A program made the translations under genes and the position numbers. DNA of 64,000 nucleotides, taken from positions 62,212,946 to 62,276,945 of the forward strand of contig JAWZYU010000013.1 in NCBI GenBank assembly GCA_038380435.1, given 5' to 3'. Source of the DNA: Ryuthela nishihirai. Its lineage: Eukaryota > Arthropoda > Arachnida > Araneae > Heptathelidae. This document shows positions 23,578 through 34,889 of this stretch, piece by piece. Under the pieces are notes generated by a model that was not told the DNA's origin, made no database searches, and saw nothing but the letters and a program-made list of their open reading frames with translations. Numbering within the stretch: position 1 is the stretch's first letter; each line of letters starts with the position of its first letter.

Positions 23578-24172
23578 TGATCAACATCCTCATCAGCGTG
23601 AACTCAGGTATGCTAGATATTAGCTGTGTTCCAGATAAGTGTGAAATATGACACATCTGCTGCACCTTAGATTTGGACGGTTTCACCGTGAAGGGTAAAT
23701 TCCTGACCCGTGAACTACGTTATTCGGATTGTATGGGTCTGACAGGTGTCTACAGATTCGACCTTTCCTTTATGGCGGACATTCCTCAGAAGGACTGTAA
23801 AACAATTTGTTACGTGTCCAAACACATTATGGGCCTTCCCTTTTACCCTCGTTTCGGTGAAGTGGTTTGTGAGTACGGGTGCCTGGACGATATTGTACAT
23901 CATATCCACGAAAAGTGTCGCAAACCTTTTGCTTCTGTCATCGCTTACAAGGGAGGATTCTACGAGAAACGGATATTGAACAGACGTGGTGAACCTTGCT
24001 GGATTTAGAAAAAATTGGCTGTCCACGTTTCAAAGACCTTAAAATACCTGGAACTGAGTGCGGTTATCATAAAGGGTGTGGAGTGCATTGTTCACAAGCC
24101 AATGCAGCAGCATTTAGCACATGGATGAACGAGTATATCAAGAAGCACTCTACGCAATGGACCGGTCGTTAA
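23541..24172 (+). pseudogene. Cassette ORF b: exonuclease-like protein with a 63-bp intron and a 1-bp frameshift
   Basis: The segment 23541-23607 (SLRPLLVINILISVNS) joins across a GT-AG gap (23608-23670) to DLDGFTVKGKFLTREL in the same frame. The protein goes on through DIPQKDCKTICYVSKHIMGL, ASVIAYKGGFYEKRILNR and GEPC. Loss of one base near 24000 then shifts the frame; the next frame continues LDLEKIGCPRFKDL, ECGYHKGCGVHCSQANAAAF and STWMNEYIKKHS to TAA 24170. The order DxDGF...REL, then YKGGxxEK...L, then CGYH...HC..A.AFxxW resembles a DEDDh-type 3'-5' exonuclease fold, a resemblance recalled from uncharacterised invertebrate proteins and not verified. Cysteine and histidine pairs near the end could bind zinc. 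Because of the frameshift it is probably a recent pseudogene. Confidence 0.55.
23608..23670 (+). other. Candidate 63-bp GT-AG intron in ORF b
   Basis: AACTCAG|GTATGC at the donor and CTGCACCTTAG|ATTTGG at the acceptor. Splicing bridges two frames that would otherwise be separated by a stop (TGA at about 23649) and rebuilds the codon GAT, giving a continuous hydrophobic strand leading into DLDGF. Confidence 0.5.
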
Positions 24173-24209
24173 TTGGTCAACTGCACGGATAATTAGAGGT
24201 TTTCCTTTG

Positions 24210-24644
24210 ATGAATTTGTGGGACCTGTTCGATGAACCTGACTATTTTGCCGAGGACGCTCCACCAATGATTGAAGATCCTACCCCTGTTGAAGACAACC
24301 CTTCTGTGAATGAAGAAGGCAGCCTTCCTGTGAATGAAAGCAACCCTCCTATTTGTGATGAGGAAAACCATCCATGTGTTAAACGACTGAGGGAACCATC
24401 CATTACAACCATGACTCCGCCACCATCACCAGTTCCAATGCACACCCCACCCCTCAAGCCGAAACCTAGACTGAAAATGACATGGAAGCCTGTCCCTCCC
24501 CAATACCAGGATTCTCCACTAGAGGCAGAAACTGTTCGTCGGATGGGACTTTACGTGTGGAGAACTATGCAGAACATCCATACTTTCTTAGCGTCGAAAA
24601 ACACTCTGAATTGCCTCGACAGGAGGTTTCAATTTCTCTCCTAA
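24210..24644 (+). CDS. Cassette ORF c: acidic, proline-rich protein of 144 codons
   Basis: Starts at ATG 24210, 38 bp after the stop of ORF b. Residues 1-50 are strongly acidic (LWDLFDEPDYFAEDAPPM; PTPVEDNPSVNEEGSLPV). Residues 60-95 are rich in proline and threonine (TTMTPPPSPVPMHTPPLKPK), with a KRLRE basic patch before. The C-terminus (ETVRRMGLYVWRTMQNIH) looks helical. Acidic plus proline-rich composition is common in transcriptional activators, phosphoproteins and intrinsically disordered viral accessory proteins. No family recognised. The last 115 bp (from 24530) lie inside the left arm of the large palindrome, and an inverted copy of this C-terminus is found at about 27672-27785. Confidence 0.55.
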   Translation: MNLWDLFDEPDYFAEDAPPMIEDPTPVEDNPSVNEEGSLPVNESNPPICDEENHPCVKRLREPSITTMTPPPSPVPMHTPPLKPKPRLKMTWKPVPPQYQDSPLEAETVRRMGLYVWRTMQNIHTFLASKNTLNCLDRRFQFLS

Positions 24645-26110
24645 CACCGGTCTAGTACCCTTTCTCTATCTAAGAATGAGATTTTTCGTTCTATGACTAG
24701 GTCGTTTAATCAGATTACATGCATTAACGAATTAACATGCGAAAAAGAAAAATTACATGCAAAATTAGAAAAACAACCACATGGTTGGTAAAATTAAATG
24801 AGAATCATTAAAATACAATGAAGTGGGTGGCAGAATAGCTGCAAATTCGCACACATTGTATTGAATGTCAAAATATTTTCAAAATACTTCGGTACTGGAT
24901 GGTACAATAATTCCGAAATCAAATAAAGTACACTGGAGTTGATTGAATACCTTCAAAATATGCTGGAAGAGATGTCAGAAATAACGGAAAATATTAGCAA
25001 AGAACACGGGAATGGATCAGAAAATATCTTCGAATATATGGAAATGGATCACAGAATATCTTCGAATGGCTGTAAAAGTTACTTCAAAACAGAAAATTAC
25101 GGAGAAACCTCACACAAGAGAAAAGAAAGCATAGAAGGAAAACCGGAAAATGAGCAACGTACACAGGAATGGACAGCGATTCTCTTCAAAATATACAGGA
25201 GTAAGATTATACAGGATTAGACAATAGAATATTTTAGATCTATCTTAAACAAATAACGTATCTGCTTCTTAATATCTATTTGCTATTCTTTCGAGCAAAA
25301 ATACTACAAGATAGAAATTTCAAAAGAAGCAAAAATCAAAAAGGGATAAATAAGGAATTTTCTAAGCTATGACTTTTAACTCGTGCCATCTCGTGGAGGA
25401 AAAGTGATCTTAAAGACTGAAAATTCCATAAAAATGCATTGATATGGGTAAGAGAACAAACATTTCAAAATAATCTTTATTAATACATAACACTGTTGAA
25501 ATGGACCAACTAACTTGGATGAAAGAAATGTTATCCTGAAAATACTCGAACTTTTTGGTTTCACTATTCAATGTTGGATGTTACAATCTTTAAAACTCAA
25601 AAATTTGCCATGCCCAACAAAACTTTCGTGGTCAACACCTATTGTGACAATGCGGGGAAATAAACGTTATCCAAACCAACAATGTTGGAAAGCTTCCTAT
25701 AAAGAGGTCACGATCCCATGTATTAGTGCCTTCCAATTTTTAATCCCTCTTCACAGCCACCTGGGATGTCAGAATCCTTAAGATTCCTGAAATTTACCAA
25801 TTCCAACTAAACTTTCGTCGATAACATCCAGAAATGCTAATTTTACCTTCTAAACCAGTAGTGCAGGAGAAATATCTATTAAGGGGCATCAGAAATCGAT
25901 AGAGAAGATCTGCCCTCTTTTGATCCCCTCTCTGCTTCGTCTCCTCCCAAGAGCAGCTAAGAAGGTGGGAAAGATATTTTGTCGGGTTTGCTGGGATAAC
26001 GACGGGTGGTTCATCGTCAAAACACGAACTCTTGCCTCGGAAACACAAAATATCATGAAACTTGAGGTGATGTGAGGAGCAGGGTCTCAGGGCACTCATG
26101 AATGATATCC
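24530..26110 (+). repeat. Left arm of 3.2-kb imperfect palindrome
   Basis: About 1.58 kb that recurs in reverse complement at 26193-27785, starting in the last third of ORF c (AACTGTTCGTCGGATGGGAC). Landmarks include ACACCGGTCTAGTACCC, TGATTGAATACCTTCAAAAT and CCCGTCGTTATCCCAGC in one or the other orientation. Mismatches and small indels are spread evenly; both arms encode the same roughly 90-residue frame (MIEYLQNMLEEMSEITENI) with about a dozen replacements. Confidence 0.92.
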
Positions 26111-26192
26111 GAAACTTATCTGTAGATGAAGAATGGACTCTTTTCAAAATTAAACTTTTTGTGTTCTTGTAGTCTAAAGGGTTAAGCTTCAT

Positions 26193-27785
26193 GCACCATT
26201 CATGAGAGCTCAGGCCCTACTCCTCACAAACATCTCGAGTTTCATGATATTTAGTGTTTCCGTGGCAAGAGTTCGTGTTTTGACGATGAACCACCCGTCG
26301 TTATCCCAGCAAACCCGACAAAATATCTTTCCCACCTTCATAGCTGCTCTTGGGAGGAGAAGAAGCAGAGAGGGGATCAAAAGAGGGCAGCTCTTCTCTA
26401 TCGGTTTCTGATGCCCCTTAAAAGAAATTTCTCCTGCACTACTGGTTTAGAAGGTAAAATTGGCATTTCTGGATGTTATCGACGAAAGTTTAGTTGGAAT
26501 TGGTAAATTTCAGGAATCTTAAGGATTCTGACATCCCAGGTGGCTGTGAAGAGGGATTGAAAATTGGAAGGCACTAACTAATACATGGGATTGTGACCTC
26601 TTTATAGGAAGCTTTCCAACATTGTTGGTTTGGGTAAGGTTTTTTTCCCCGCTTTGTCACAATAGGTTTTGACATCGAAAGTTTTGTTGGGCATGGCAAA
26701 TTTTTGAGTTTTAAAGATTGTAACATCCAGCATTGAATAGGGAAACCAAAAAGTTCGAGTATTTTCAGGATAACATTTCTTTCATCCAAGTTAGTTGGTC
26801 CATTTCAACAGTGTTATGTATTAATTAAGATTATTTTGAAATGTTTGTTCTCTTACCTATATCAATGCATTTTTATGGAATTTTCACAGTCTTTAAGATC
26901 ACTTTTCCTCCACGAGATGGCACGAGTTAAAAGTCATAGCATAGAAAATTCCTGATTTATCCCAGTTTTGACTGTTGCTTCCTTTGAAATTTCTATCTTG
27001 TAGTATTTTTTGCTCGAAAGAAGAGCAAATAGATATTAAGAAGCAGCTACGTTATATGTTTAAGATAGATCTAAAATATTCTATTGTATAATCCTGTATA
27101 ATCTCACTCCTGTATATTTTGAAGAGAATCGCTGTCCATTCCTGTGTACGTTGCTCATTTTCCGGTTTTCCTTCTATGCTTTCTTTTCTCTTGTGTGAGG
27201 TTTCTCCGTAATTTGCTGTTTTGAAGTGACTTTTACAGTCATTCGAAGATATTCTCTGATCCAATTCCATATATTCGAAGATATTTTCTGATCCATTGCC
27301 GTGTTCTTTGTTAATATTTTCCGTTATTTCTGACATCTCTTCCAGCATATTTTGAAGGTATTCAATCAACTCCAGTGTTCTTTATTTGATTTCGGAATAA
27401 TTCTACCATCCAGTACCGAAGTATTTTGAAAATATTCTGCCATTCAATACAATGTGTGCGAATTTGCAGCTATTCTGCCATCCACTTCACTGTATTTTAG
27501 TGATTCTCATTTAATTTTACCAACCATTTCGTTGTTTTTCTAATTTTGAGGTGGTTCGTTAATGCATGTAAACTGATTAAACGACCTAGTCACAGAACGA
27601 AAGATCTCATTGTTAGATAGAGAAAGGGTACTAGACCGGTGTTAGGAGAGAAATTGAAACCTCCTGTCAAGGCAATTCAGAGTGTTTTTCGACGCTAAGA
27701 AAGTATGGCTCTTCTGCACACTGCTAAGAAAGTATGGCTCTTCTGCATTCTTCTCCACACGTAAAGTCCCATCCGACGAACAGTT
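26193..27785 (-). repeat. Right arm of 3.2-kb imperfect palindrome
   Basis: Inverted counterpart of 24530-26110 with an 82-bp spacer (26111-26192). It contains one extra tandem duplication not found on the left: GCTAAGAAAGTATGGCTCTT occurs twice at about 27694-27745. The arm ends at 27785, close to the tail of the I-type LINE. Confidence 0.92.
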
Positions 27786-27999
27786 GAAATAATAATGAGC
27801 ATATCACACAATGAATATTCCTGCATAGAAAAGGGTCTATGCAGACTCATTCAGTCAATGTTTTGTGGTTTTTTTTTTGTTCCATACATAATTTTTTTCA
27901 TACATAATTTTTTTTTCATACTTATACATATATATAATTTTTTTAATATTTATATGTATGTTTTTTTTTTACAATTGATGAAACATATTTAGATTTTTT

Positions 28000-30900
28000 A
28001 AGAATTGTAAGAGGAGTTTATGTAAAATGGGATTTAGTGATTTTTTGTAGATTCTAAAATAGTTTTAAAATTAAAGTTTTTAATATTAAGGTTATTTAAT
28101 TTTTCAAAGTATTCTTTCCTTTCATTTCTGTAATAATTACACTGAAATATTATATGTTCAATAGATTGAATTTCATTTCAGTGTTCGCAATTAGGAGAAG
28201 TTACTTTCTTAAATTTAAATAATGTAAATTTAGTTAAAGCAAGATTGGCTTTTATCCTTAATATTACTTTCATTTCTTTTTTATTTAATCCATAATCGTT
28301 AAATTTGTTTATTAAAGGATATATTTTATATCTCTGTGTGTTTTGAGCTTTTATATCATACGATGATTGAAGTTCATCTATTAATATTTTTTTTATTATT
28401 TTTTATATATTGAATAATTAAATGGAGATTGCATAAGTTAATTTAGATTTGAAGCTTTTTTAGCTAAGCTGTCGACATATTCGTTGTGTTTGATATTGAC
28501 GTGTGATGGTATCCAATGTATGTGTAGAATGTTGTGTTGGTTTAGGTGTTTGAATATTAAAGTAATTATGTCATTTAAATATAGAAAGAAATTACTTTTA
28601 AATATGTTAGATTGAAAAATTTGTAAAGCAGATTTGCAATTTGTTAATATTATAATATTTTGGTTATGGAATTTTAATGACCAATTTGCGGCTAAGATAA
28701 TTGCAATTAATTCTGGAAGAATAATTGGTTTAAAGGAGTCGACTTTAAAAAGGTATTCAAAATGTTCTGCAGAGCAATAGAATGCTCCAGATGCGTTAAG
28801 AGTTTCAAAATTTGTAGATCCATCTGTATATATTTGAATGAAGTTTGAATATTTATCATGGATGTATGTTTCAGTTAAGATTTTTAAAGTAGATGAGTCT
28901 TGTTGTTTTTTGTTTTCTATTCCAAAATTTTTATCTTTGATTATAGGTAAAGGAGCAATCCAATAAGGAAAGTTGGGAATATAGTCACCACTAGTTTTAT
29001 TATTAAAAATGTCTAAAGTTTTTGCTTTTTCAGGAAAGTTATATAGTGAATATCATTAAATTGCATTATTAATTTGTCTATTATAGGATGTCTATTTTTA
29101 GCAAAAATGCGAAAGATTAGATTTTTTAATAGATATTTTCTTTTTTTTTTCTATTGGTGGTATTGCAGTTTCTGTGTGTGTATTTAGGTTATTTGTTGAT
29201 TGCATTAAGCCTAAACAGTATTATATTGTTTTTGTTTGAATTGTTTCTAATTTTTTTAATTTTGTTTTTGAGATGGTATTTAGAAGTTCGATGCCACATA
29301 AGCATTTAGGTAGGATCATTGAATTTAAAATTAAAAATAAATTTTACTAGAGCTTCCCCACTATGATCCTCCAAGAAATCTTAAATAGTTAAAAAGTTTT
29401 TTTAGGATTTTCAATTGCATTGTGTATATTATTATTCCATTTTAATTTTGAATCTAAGTGTAATCCCAAGAATTTAATATTATCCGTTATTGTGATATCT
29501 TTGTTATTCAATTTTATTTTTAATTCGTCCGGAATTTTATTTTTTCTATGAAAATAAATTATTTTTGTTTTTTCGGTAAAAATGTTTAAGTTCCATTTTT
29601 CAGAATATATTGATAGTTTATTTATTCCATTTTGTATTCTTTTATTTAAAATATTTATATCTGTATCAATCGACCAGAAGATAATGTCATCAGCATATGT
29701 TCCGTGACTAATTTCTGTATTAAAGACTTCTGAGATGTCGTTTGTATAAATATTAAAGAACAGAGGAGATAATATGTCTCCCTGTACGATTCCATTTTCA
29801 AATTTATACTTATTTGATAATTTATTACCAATTTTTACTCTGAAGTTTTTTTCTAATGTGAAATGTGAGAGAAAGTAAAAAATGTTTCCACAAAATTTTA
29901 GTTTTCTGAGTTTTGCTATTAAACTTTGATGTGATATTGAGTCAAAGGCTTTTTCCATATCTATTATAGTAGCAACCATGTAATCTATTTTTTATTGTGT
30001 ATTCTGCATCTGATATAATGTTTAATAATAGGTGTTTTGATGATCTGCCAGGTCTGAATCCGAAAACGTTATTATATAAAATTTTGAATTTTTCTATGTG
30101 CCAAATTAATCTGTTGGAAACTAGTTTTTAAAAAAATTTAAGAACGTTAGAACTTAAACATATGGATCTGTATGATGTAAGGTTTTCAGGATTTTTGTTT
30201 TCTTTTTTTATGAATATCATTTAATTATCTAGCCAATTTTGAGGGTAAGTTTTTGTAGACCAAAATTTATTAAATTGTTCAAGTAATTTAATTTGCCATT
30301 CAAGAGTTAAATTTTTTAATAATTTATTGGTAATTTCGTCAGGACTAGGAGAAGTGTTGTTTTTTTATATTTTTGATGGTAGATCTTAGTTCCAAAAGGG
30401 AAAAAGGTAGATTTAGATAGTCTGTTTTATTATTATAACATGGCTTGTGAGATGTATTTTAATTTTTTAATTTTTTAATTGTTTTATTATCTGGTTTGAA
30501 GTGTAAATGTATAAAAGGTTGAGCTAAATCTTCTGTGGTTTCTTGTATTGTCTTATTGTTTTTTAAGGAATATGTTTGTATTGGATTATTTGGTGTTATA
30601 TCATTACATAATTTTTTATATATTTTCCAAAAATTTGTGGTTGTTGTTTGAGGTGACAAATTTTCTGTAAATTTTTATCAATTTAGTTTTTGTAAATTTT
30701 TAATTTTTTTAGATATGTCTTTGTTAAGTCTTTCCAAATTTTGGACATCTCTGAATGTTTTTTTCCTGTTCATATCTCTCTCAGCTTTTCTACGTATTGC
30801 CATGAGTTTATTTATGAATATGGTTTGTATATTGTTTTTTGGTATTTTTTTTTTATTATTGTTTCTGTGTTGTCATTTATTTTATTTTTTAATATTTCTA

Positions 30901-31657
30901 TAATTTCGATATAATCAATTTGTTTTTGTGATATATTTTCATTATTGATATCATTTTTAAATTTTTTCCAATTTATAGTTTTTAAGCTTGGTTTGGTTAA
31001 ATTTTGATTTTTAAAATAGATTGAGATGGGATAATGATCGCTCCCATAGTTATCTGAGGATATGGACCATGTTAAGACTTTAACAATTTTATTGGAACAT
31101 ATTGACAGATCAATTATCGATTTTGTATTGAATCTATTTATACATGTTGAAACATTTTCATTTAATATGATTAAATTATTATTTTCTATTAATTTTACCA
31201 AATGAATACTTTCATTTTCATTTTGGAGCTAAAACTACATTTTACTATGTGTGTTAAAGTTTCCCACTATTAATATTTCTCCTTTTAAATTTTCTAAGAT
31301 TTTTGAATATTCGTTATATTTAATATATATTCCAGGATTATATATATTTATAATATTTGTAATAATATTATTAATTTTTACCTGTACTATTAGAATTTCT
31401 AATTTATTATGTATTTAATCAATATTAATCCTTCTTTGAGGAATGCTTTTATCAATAAAAGGGGCAACTCCCCTAGAATTTTCATTATTTTTTTGCACAT
31501 AGGATATATAATTATTCAGTCTATGAACCTTAATGGTTAAAGTCTCTTGTAGACATAATATTTTTATATTTTTTGTTCTTGTTAAATGTTTAATGAAATG
31601 AAATTTATTTATAATACCTCTGCAGTTCCAATAAATTAATCTTGGCCTATTCCCCAT
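28000..31657 (-). pseudogene. I-type LINE ORF2: endonuclease, RT, RNase H (broken)
   Basis: The endonuclease begins at 31657 (RPRLIYWNCRGIINK, LCLQETLT) and continues in other frames with GNFNTHS (GDFN in active enzymes) and SDNYGSDHYPISIY. RT: DMEKAFDSISHQSL (motif A, about 29950), GIVQGDILSPLFFNIYTNDI (motif B), GTYADDIIFWS (motif C, about 29690), and KTKIIYFHRKNK. RNase H around 28430-28850: QIYTDGSTNFETL, KPIILPELIAIILAANW, then ILTNCKSALQ, where the third catalytic aspartate (normally TDSKSAL) is asparagine, and HIHWIPSHVNIKHNEYVDSL. The C-terminal element is NCEH-stop-NEIQSIEHIIFQC, a stop replacing one cysteine. Multiple stops separate these blocks. Confidence 0.85.
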
Positions 31658-32616
31658 GACTTGTTATATAGAAAAGATAAGAGAATATCCTTTATAAGTG
31701 TCAATTCCGGTCCATTAGGTAGTAAGCAATCTAACAATTTTATCAGCAAGTTTATTACATGACTCTTAGAGTTTACAACTAACGTTGATTTGTTTTCTTT
31801 TTCCATCATATTAAATTCATTTTCATCTGGTTTGTATTTAATATCTAAAGAGTTCTTGTTTGCGCTTTTTTCTCCTGTTTTATGTTTTTTTTTTTTCACT
31901 ATTCCAGCGTAATTAATTGTTTTATTATGGTCAGAGTCTTGATAATGAAGTGCAGGAATATCCGTTGATGTCGATGGTAAAGCGAGACAGTCATCTTCCA
32001 GGTTCGATGAAAGTTTTGGAAAGGAACTCTCTCCCTGGTCCGCATAAATGTGTGTTTGAATCCTTGAAGCATTTAAGCTTTCTGTTTTTCGATCTTCAAA
32101 GTTTAATATGCGATTATTGTTGGTAGGATTGCTTTTATTCAATTCAAAGTATGTTTTGGCTTTAGCAAAAGCTTGTTGCCAATTTATTCCTTCTTCTTTT
32201 TGAATAAAACGAGCTTTACATGCAATAATTCTTATTATGCACCCAGCCCATGTGGCTGGGTGAACGCCAGCACAGTTGGGGCATCGAAGAATTTTTGAAT
32301 TACATTGGCGATGGTGGTGATTTTCGCCACAACGTTTGTATACTTGTTTGCCAGTACATGTCAAAATTCCGTGGCCAAATTTATAACACAGGTAACATAA
32401 ATTTGGAGGCAAGGTATAACTCTTTTCCAAGTGCCTGTTAAATCCAATGTATACATAATTCGGCAAATTCTCACCCTCAAACTCAAGAACCACCTTGTGT
32501 GTGTGCGAGCAAGGGGTCTCCATTTTTTTTGTCAGTTTTTTAATCAAAGTGTAGCATTCGACGTAGAGACGAACAGTTGTATTTTTCAAAGCAGTGTTAC
32601 CTTTCTCACGGAGCAC
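31636..32616 (-). CDS. I-type LINE ORF1, gag-like zinc-knuckle protein
   Basis: 326 codons. The N-terminus (LREKGNTALKNT) fits the middle of ORF1 in this group, so the 5' part of the gene is lost. At about residues 71-125 there are zinc knuckles: CYLCYKFGHGILTC (C-x2-C-x4-H-x4-C), a degenerate second (RCGENHHHRQC, first cysteine missing) and CPNCAGVHPATWAGC. The rest is polar, with a KKKKHK basic cluster and a hydrophobic end (ELTLIKDILLSFLYNKSWG). It overlaps the beginning of the endonuclease frame by about 20 bp. The protein packages LINE RNA in the family. Confidence 0.8.
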   Translation of the reverse strand: MLREKGNTALKNTTVRLYVECYTLIKKLTKKMETPCSHTHKVVLEFEGENLPNYVYIGFNRHLEKSYTLPPNLCYLCYKFGHGILTCTGKQVYKRCGENHHHRQCNSKILRCPNCAGVHPATWAGCIIRIIACKARFIQKEEGINWQQAFAKAKTYFELNKSNPTNNNRILNFEDRKTESLNASRIQTHIYADQGESSFPKLSSNLEDDCLALPSTSTDIPALHYQDSDHNKTINYAGIVKKKKHKTGEKSANKNSLDIKYKPDENEFNMMEKENKSTLVVNSKSHVINLLIKLLDCLLPNGPELTLIKDILLSFLYNKSWGIGQD

Positions 32617-32625
32617 AGAGGTTAA

Positions 32626-34312
32626 TAGAAATAAATCTCAAAGGCTACACATTTGGAGGGGTGGAACCTGAGAATAACAACTTATGAACCAATCGTGCTT
32701 TTAATCGCTACGGACTTCGACGTCCCGTGTCTCTGTATTATAAGCGATTTTACAGTTAATCTGTCTATATTATCACACTATGCTGTCAACCCTCAAGTTC
32801 AGTACATTACGTTTCACATATTTTTTTTTTATCAATCAGATCAGTCCATTCACGGTTTTACCGCCACTCCCGATTCTTATTCAAAGTTTTTGCTAACACA
32901 TGTTTTTCTGTTCAAACTTTTATCACCGAACCACTTTTTTGTTTAAATCTTACTACCTTAGAATTTTCTTGTTTGAATTATTTTAGTACCAGACATCAAG
33001 TTTGCCACACACTTGTCGTTTTTCCCATGTTATCCTAAAAGAAATCAGAACTATACATAACTTAATATTTGTACCCTTTGATATTTATTTCTGTATTTTA
33101 CCAACAAACCCAAAATTTTTAAAAAGTAAGAACACGTTTCGAGTTTCGTGTTTTATCATTAACCAATTTTATGTTCAAAATCTTTTTGTATTCGACACAA
33201 GATTTGTACACTAAATCACATGTTATCACTATGGGAAGTGAAATTTCACTTTACATCATTTTTTGATCTTTTATATTTCTATCTCGCAAAACTTTTGTCT
33301 CTATTTTTTTAACGAAAAATATGTATAAGAACACGCGTCTTGTTTCATCACAAAATGAGTTTTCAAAAAAAATTTCCTCTCGATCGCCTGTTTTGCACGG
33401 TAAAACGTGAATTCTATGTTATCTCTATGGAAGTGAAATTCATTCCTTACAGCAATTTTCGTATACTACTTAAATTTTGTTCATATTTTTAGGTAAGATA
33501 AAATTTGGTGTGAAATAAGAACATGTTTTCTTGTTTAAAATTTGTCCACTAAATAATTTTTTCTGATCGTAATAGATGCAATTGAATAAATTTTTCGTTG
33601 TAACATATTTCTCCCCGACTCTGTTTCTAGCCATAATAGTGTATTCATATGGAAAATGAGTGATTTTATCTGTCAAATCAGTGGTTCACATACAGTTTTA
33701 ACATTAGTTTTCTAAGTCAGCTAAAATCTTATGTGAAAGAAGATGTTTTAGCATGAAATCAGTTTGTGCTCTTAATGAATGCAACTGAAAGTATTTTCCG
33801 TAGGACTGTTCCAAGTCACTATCTCGTAAAAATTCTGTCCTTATTTTTTCAAAGTAAAATCTCGTGTGTTCATGTTTTCAAACATTTTCCACCGTTTTCT
33901 GAAATACGTATGAATGCATTTTCCCAAATATCGTTCTTCCCCGTTAAGGTGACAAGAGTCAAATTTCTTCCCAGTATTTAAAAGCCTATCTGTCTCAGAT
34001 TTTGTCCGTATCACAAAGTTCTTCTCAATAGGGGAAGTGTTCAAATCTTTCTTTCATAGGTCGCTTAGAAAAGATGCAATCTTAACCTGTCTTAGTTTTT
34101 GTCAACTGAACACTCTTCAACTCATACAGTCATGCATTCAGGAACTTTCGGATGCGTTACCCCTTTACGAAATATCACATGGCTGAACTGCGTTGAAATA
34201 AATGATGGTATCAATCAGATGCCAGGGCTTTCTAGTTCATAGTATGGAAATGTTTATTGCCAAGAAACAGTTTTCCCTAAATGAATGCATAGAACCGGTC
34301 AGGCCTAGCACC
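32626..34312. other. 1.7 kb without gene; weak ~200-bp internal repeat
   Basis: AT-rich. TGTTATCACTATGGGAAGTG (about 33221) recurs as TGTTATCTCTATGGAAGTG at about 33419, and phrases such as AAGAACACG and TTTCTTGTTT recur at similar spacing, suggesting an old tandem repeat. No credible ORF. Confidence 0.45.
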
Positions 34313-34889
34313 TAATGTCCAACCCCGCCTTCTCGTGGTGCAGACCGTTAGTACCTTTCAAAAGAGATACTCTCTTGTGGATGTGAACGGAAGGGGAGGG
34401 CTGCCAGATTAGTGTGGCCTACTGAGCTGGACAACTATGGCTATTTTTCTTTTTTTTTCTACCCTGCTGAGGAGTGGTCAACCACACAGGGTCCTGGTGC
34501 TGACCATATAAACCCACTGGACTGGACAGATAATATGGCTGTGAGCTTGATTATGGATCCTGATTTTGCTGCACTGGTGGACTTCTGTGGAGGGAAAATC
34601 TTCCGCTGGGTTTTCTGTTTGTTTGTGGGTTGACAGCCACAAGTGAATAGAGTCACAGGATATGTTTATCAGCTGGTGGATAATCCTGAGCAGAGGTCAT
34701 CGCAGGCACCTGAACTCTTTGCTTCTATTGGCATTGTCAAATTCTACATTGGAGGAAGTCTTCCAGTGTGGATGGCCTCAGCCTTTAGTAGTGGGGGAAC
34801 GGGTCCTTGCCCCATCTCTGCGATTACGGGGCTGTTTGATATTGTCGACATTCCTTCTCTCAAGAAACATAGTTTCTTTAAACATCCTA

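Larger units (their letters stand above)
27845..32625 (-). mobile_element. I-type (Jockey superfamily) LINE with RNase H, 5'-truncated
   Basis: About 4.8 kb on the minus strand: ORF1 with zinc knuckles, then an APE-type endonuclease, RT, an RNase H domain and a C-terminal cysteine/histidine motif, ending in an A-rich simple tail (T-runs at 27869-27970 on the plus strand). RNase H after the RT identifies the I/Nimb/Loa-like group rather than RTE or Jockey proper. Start codon and N-terminus of ORF1 appear cut. Stops and frameshifts throughout ORF2 mean it is dead, though ORF1 is open over 326 codons. Confidence 0.88.
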
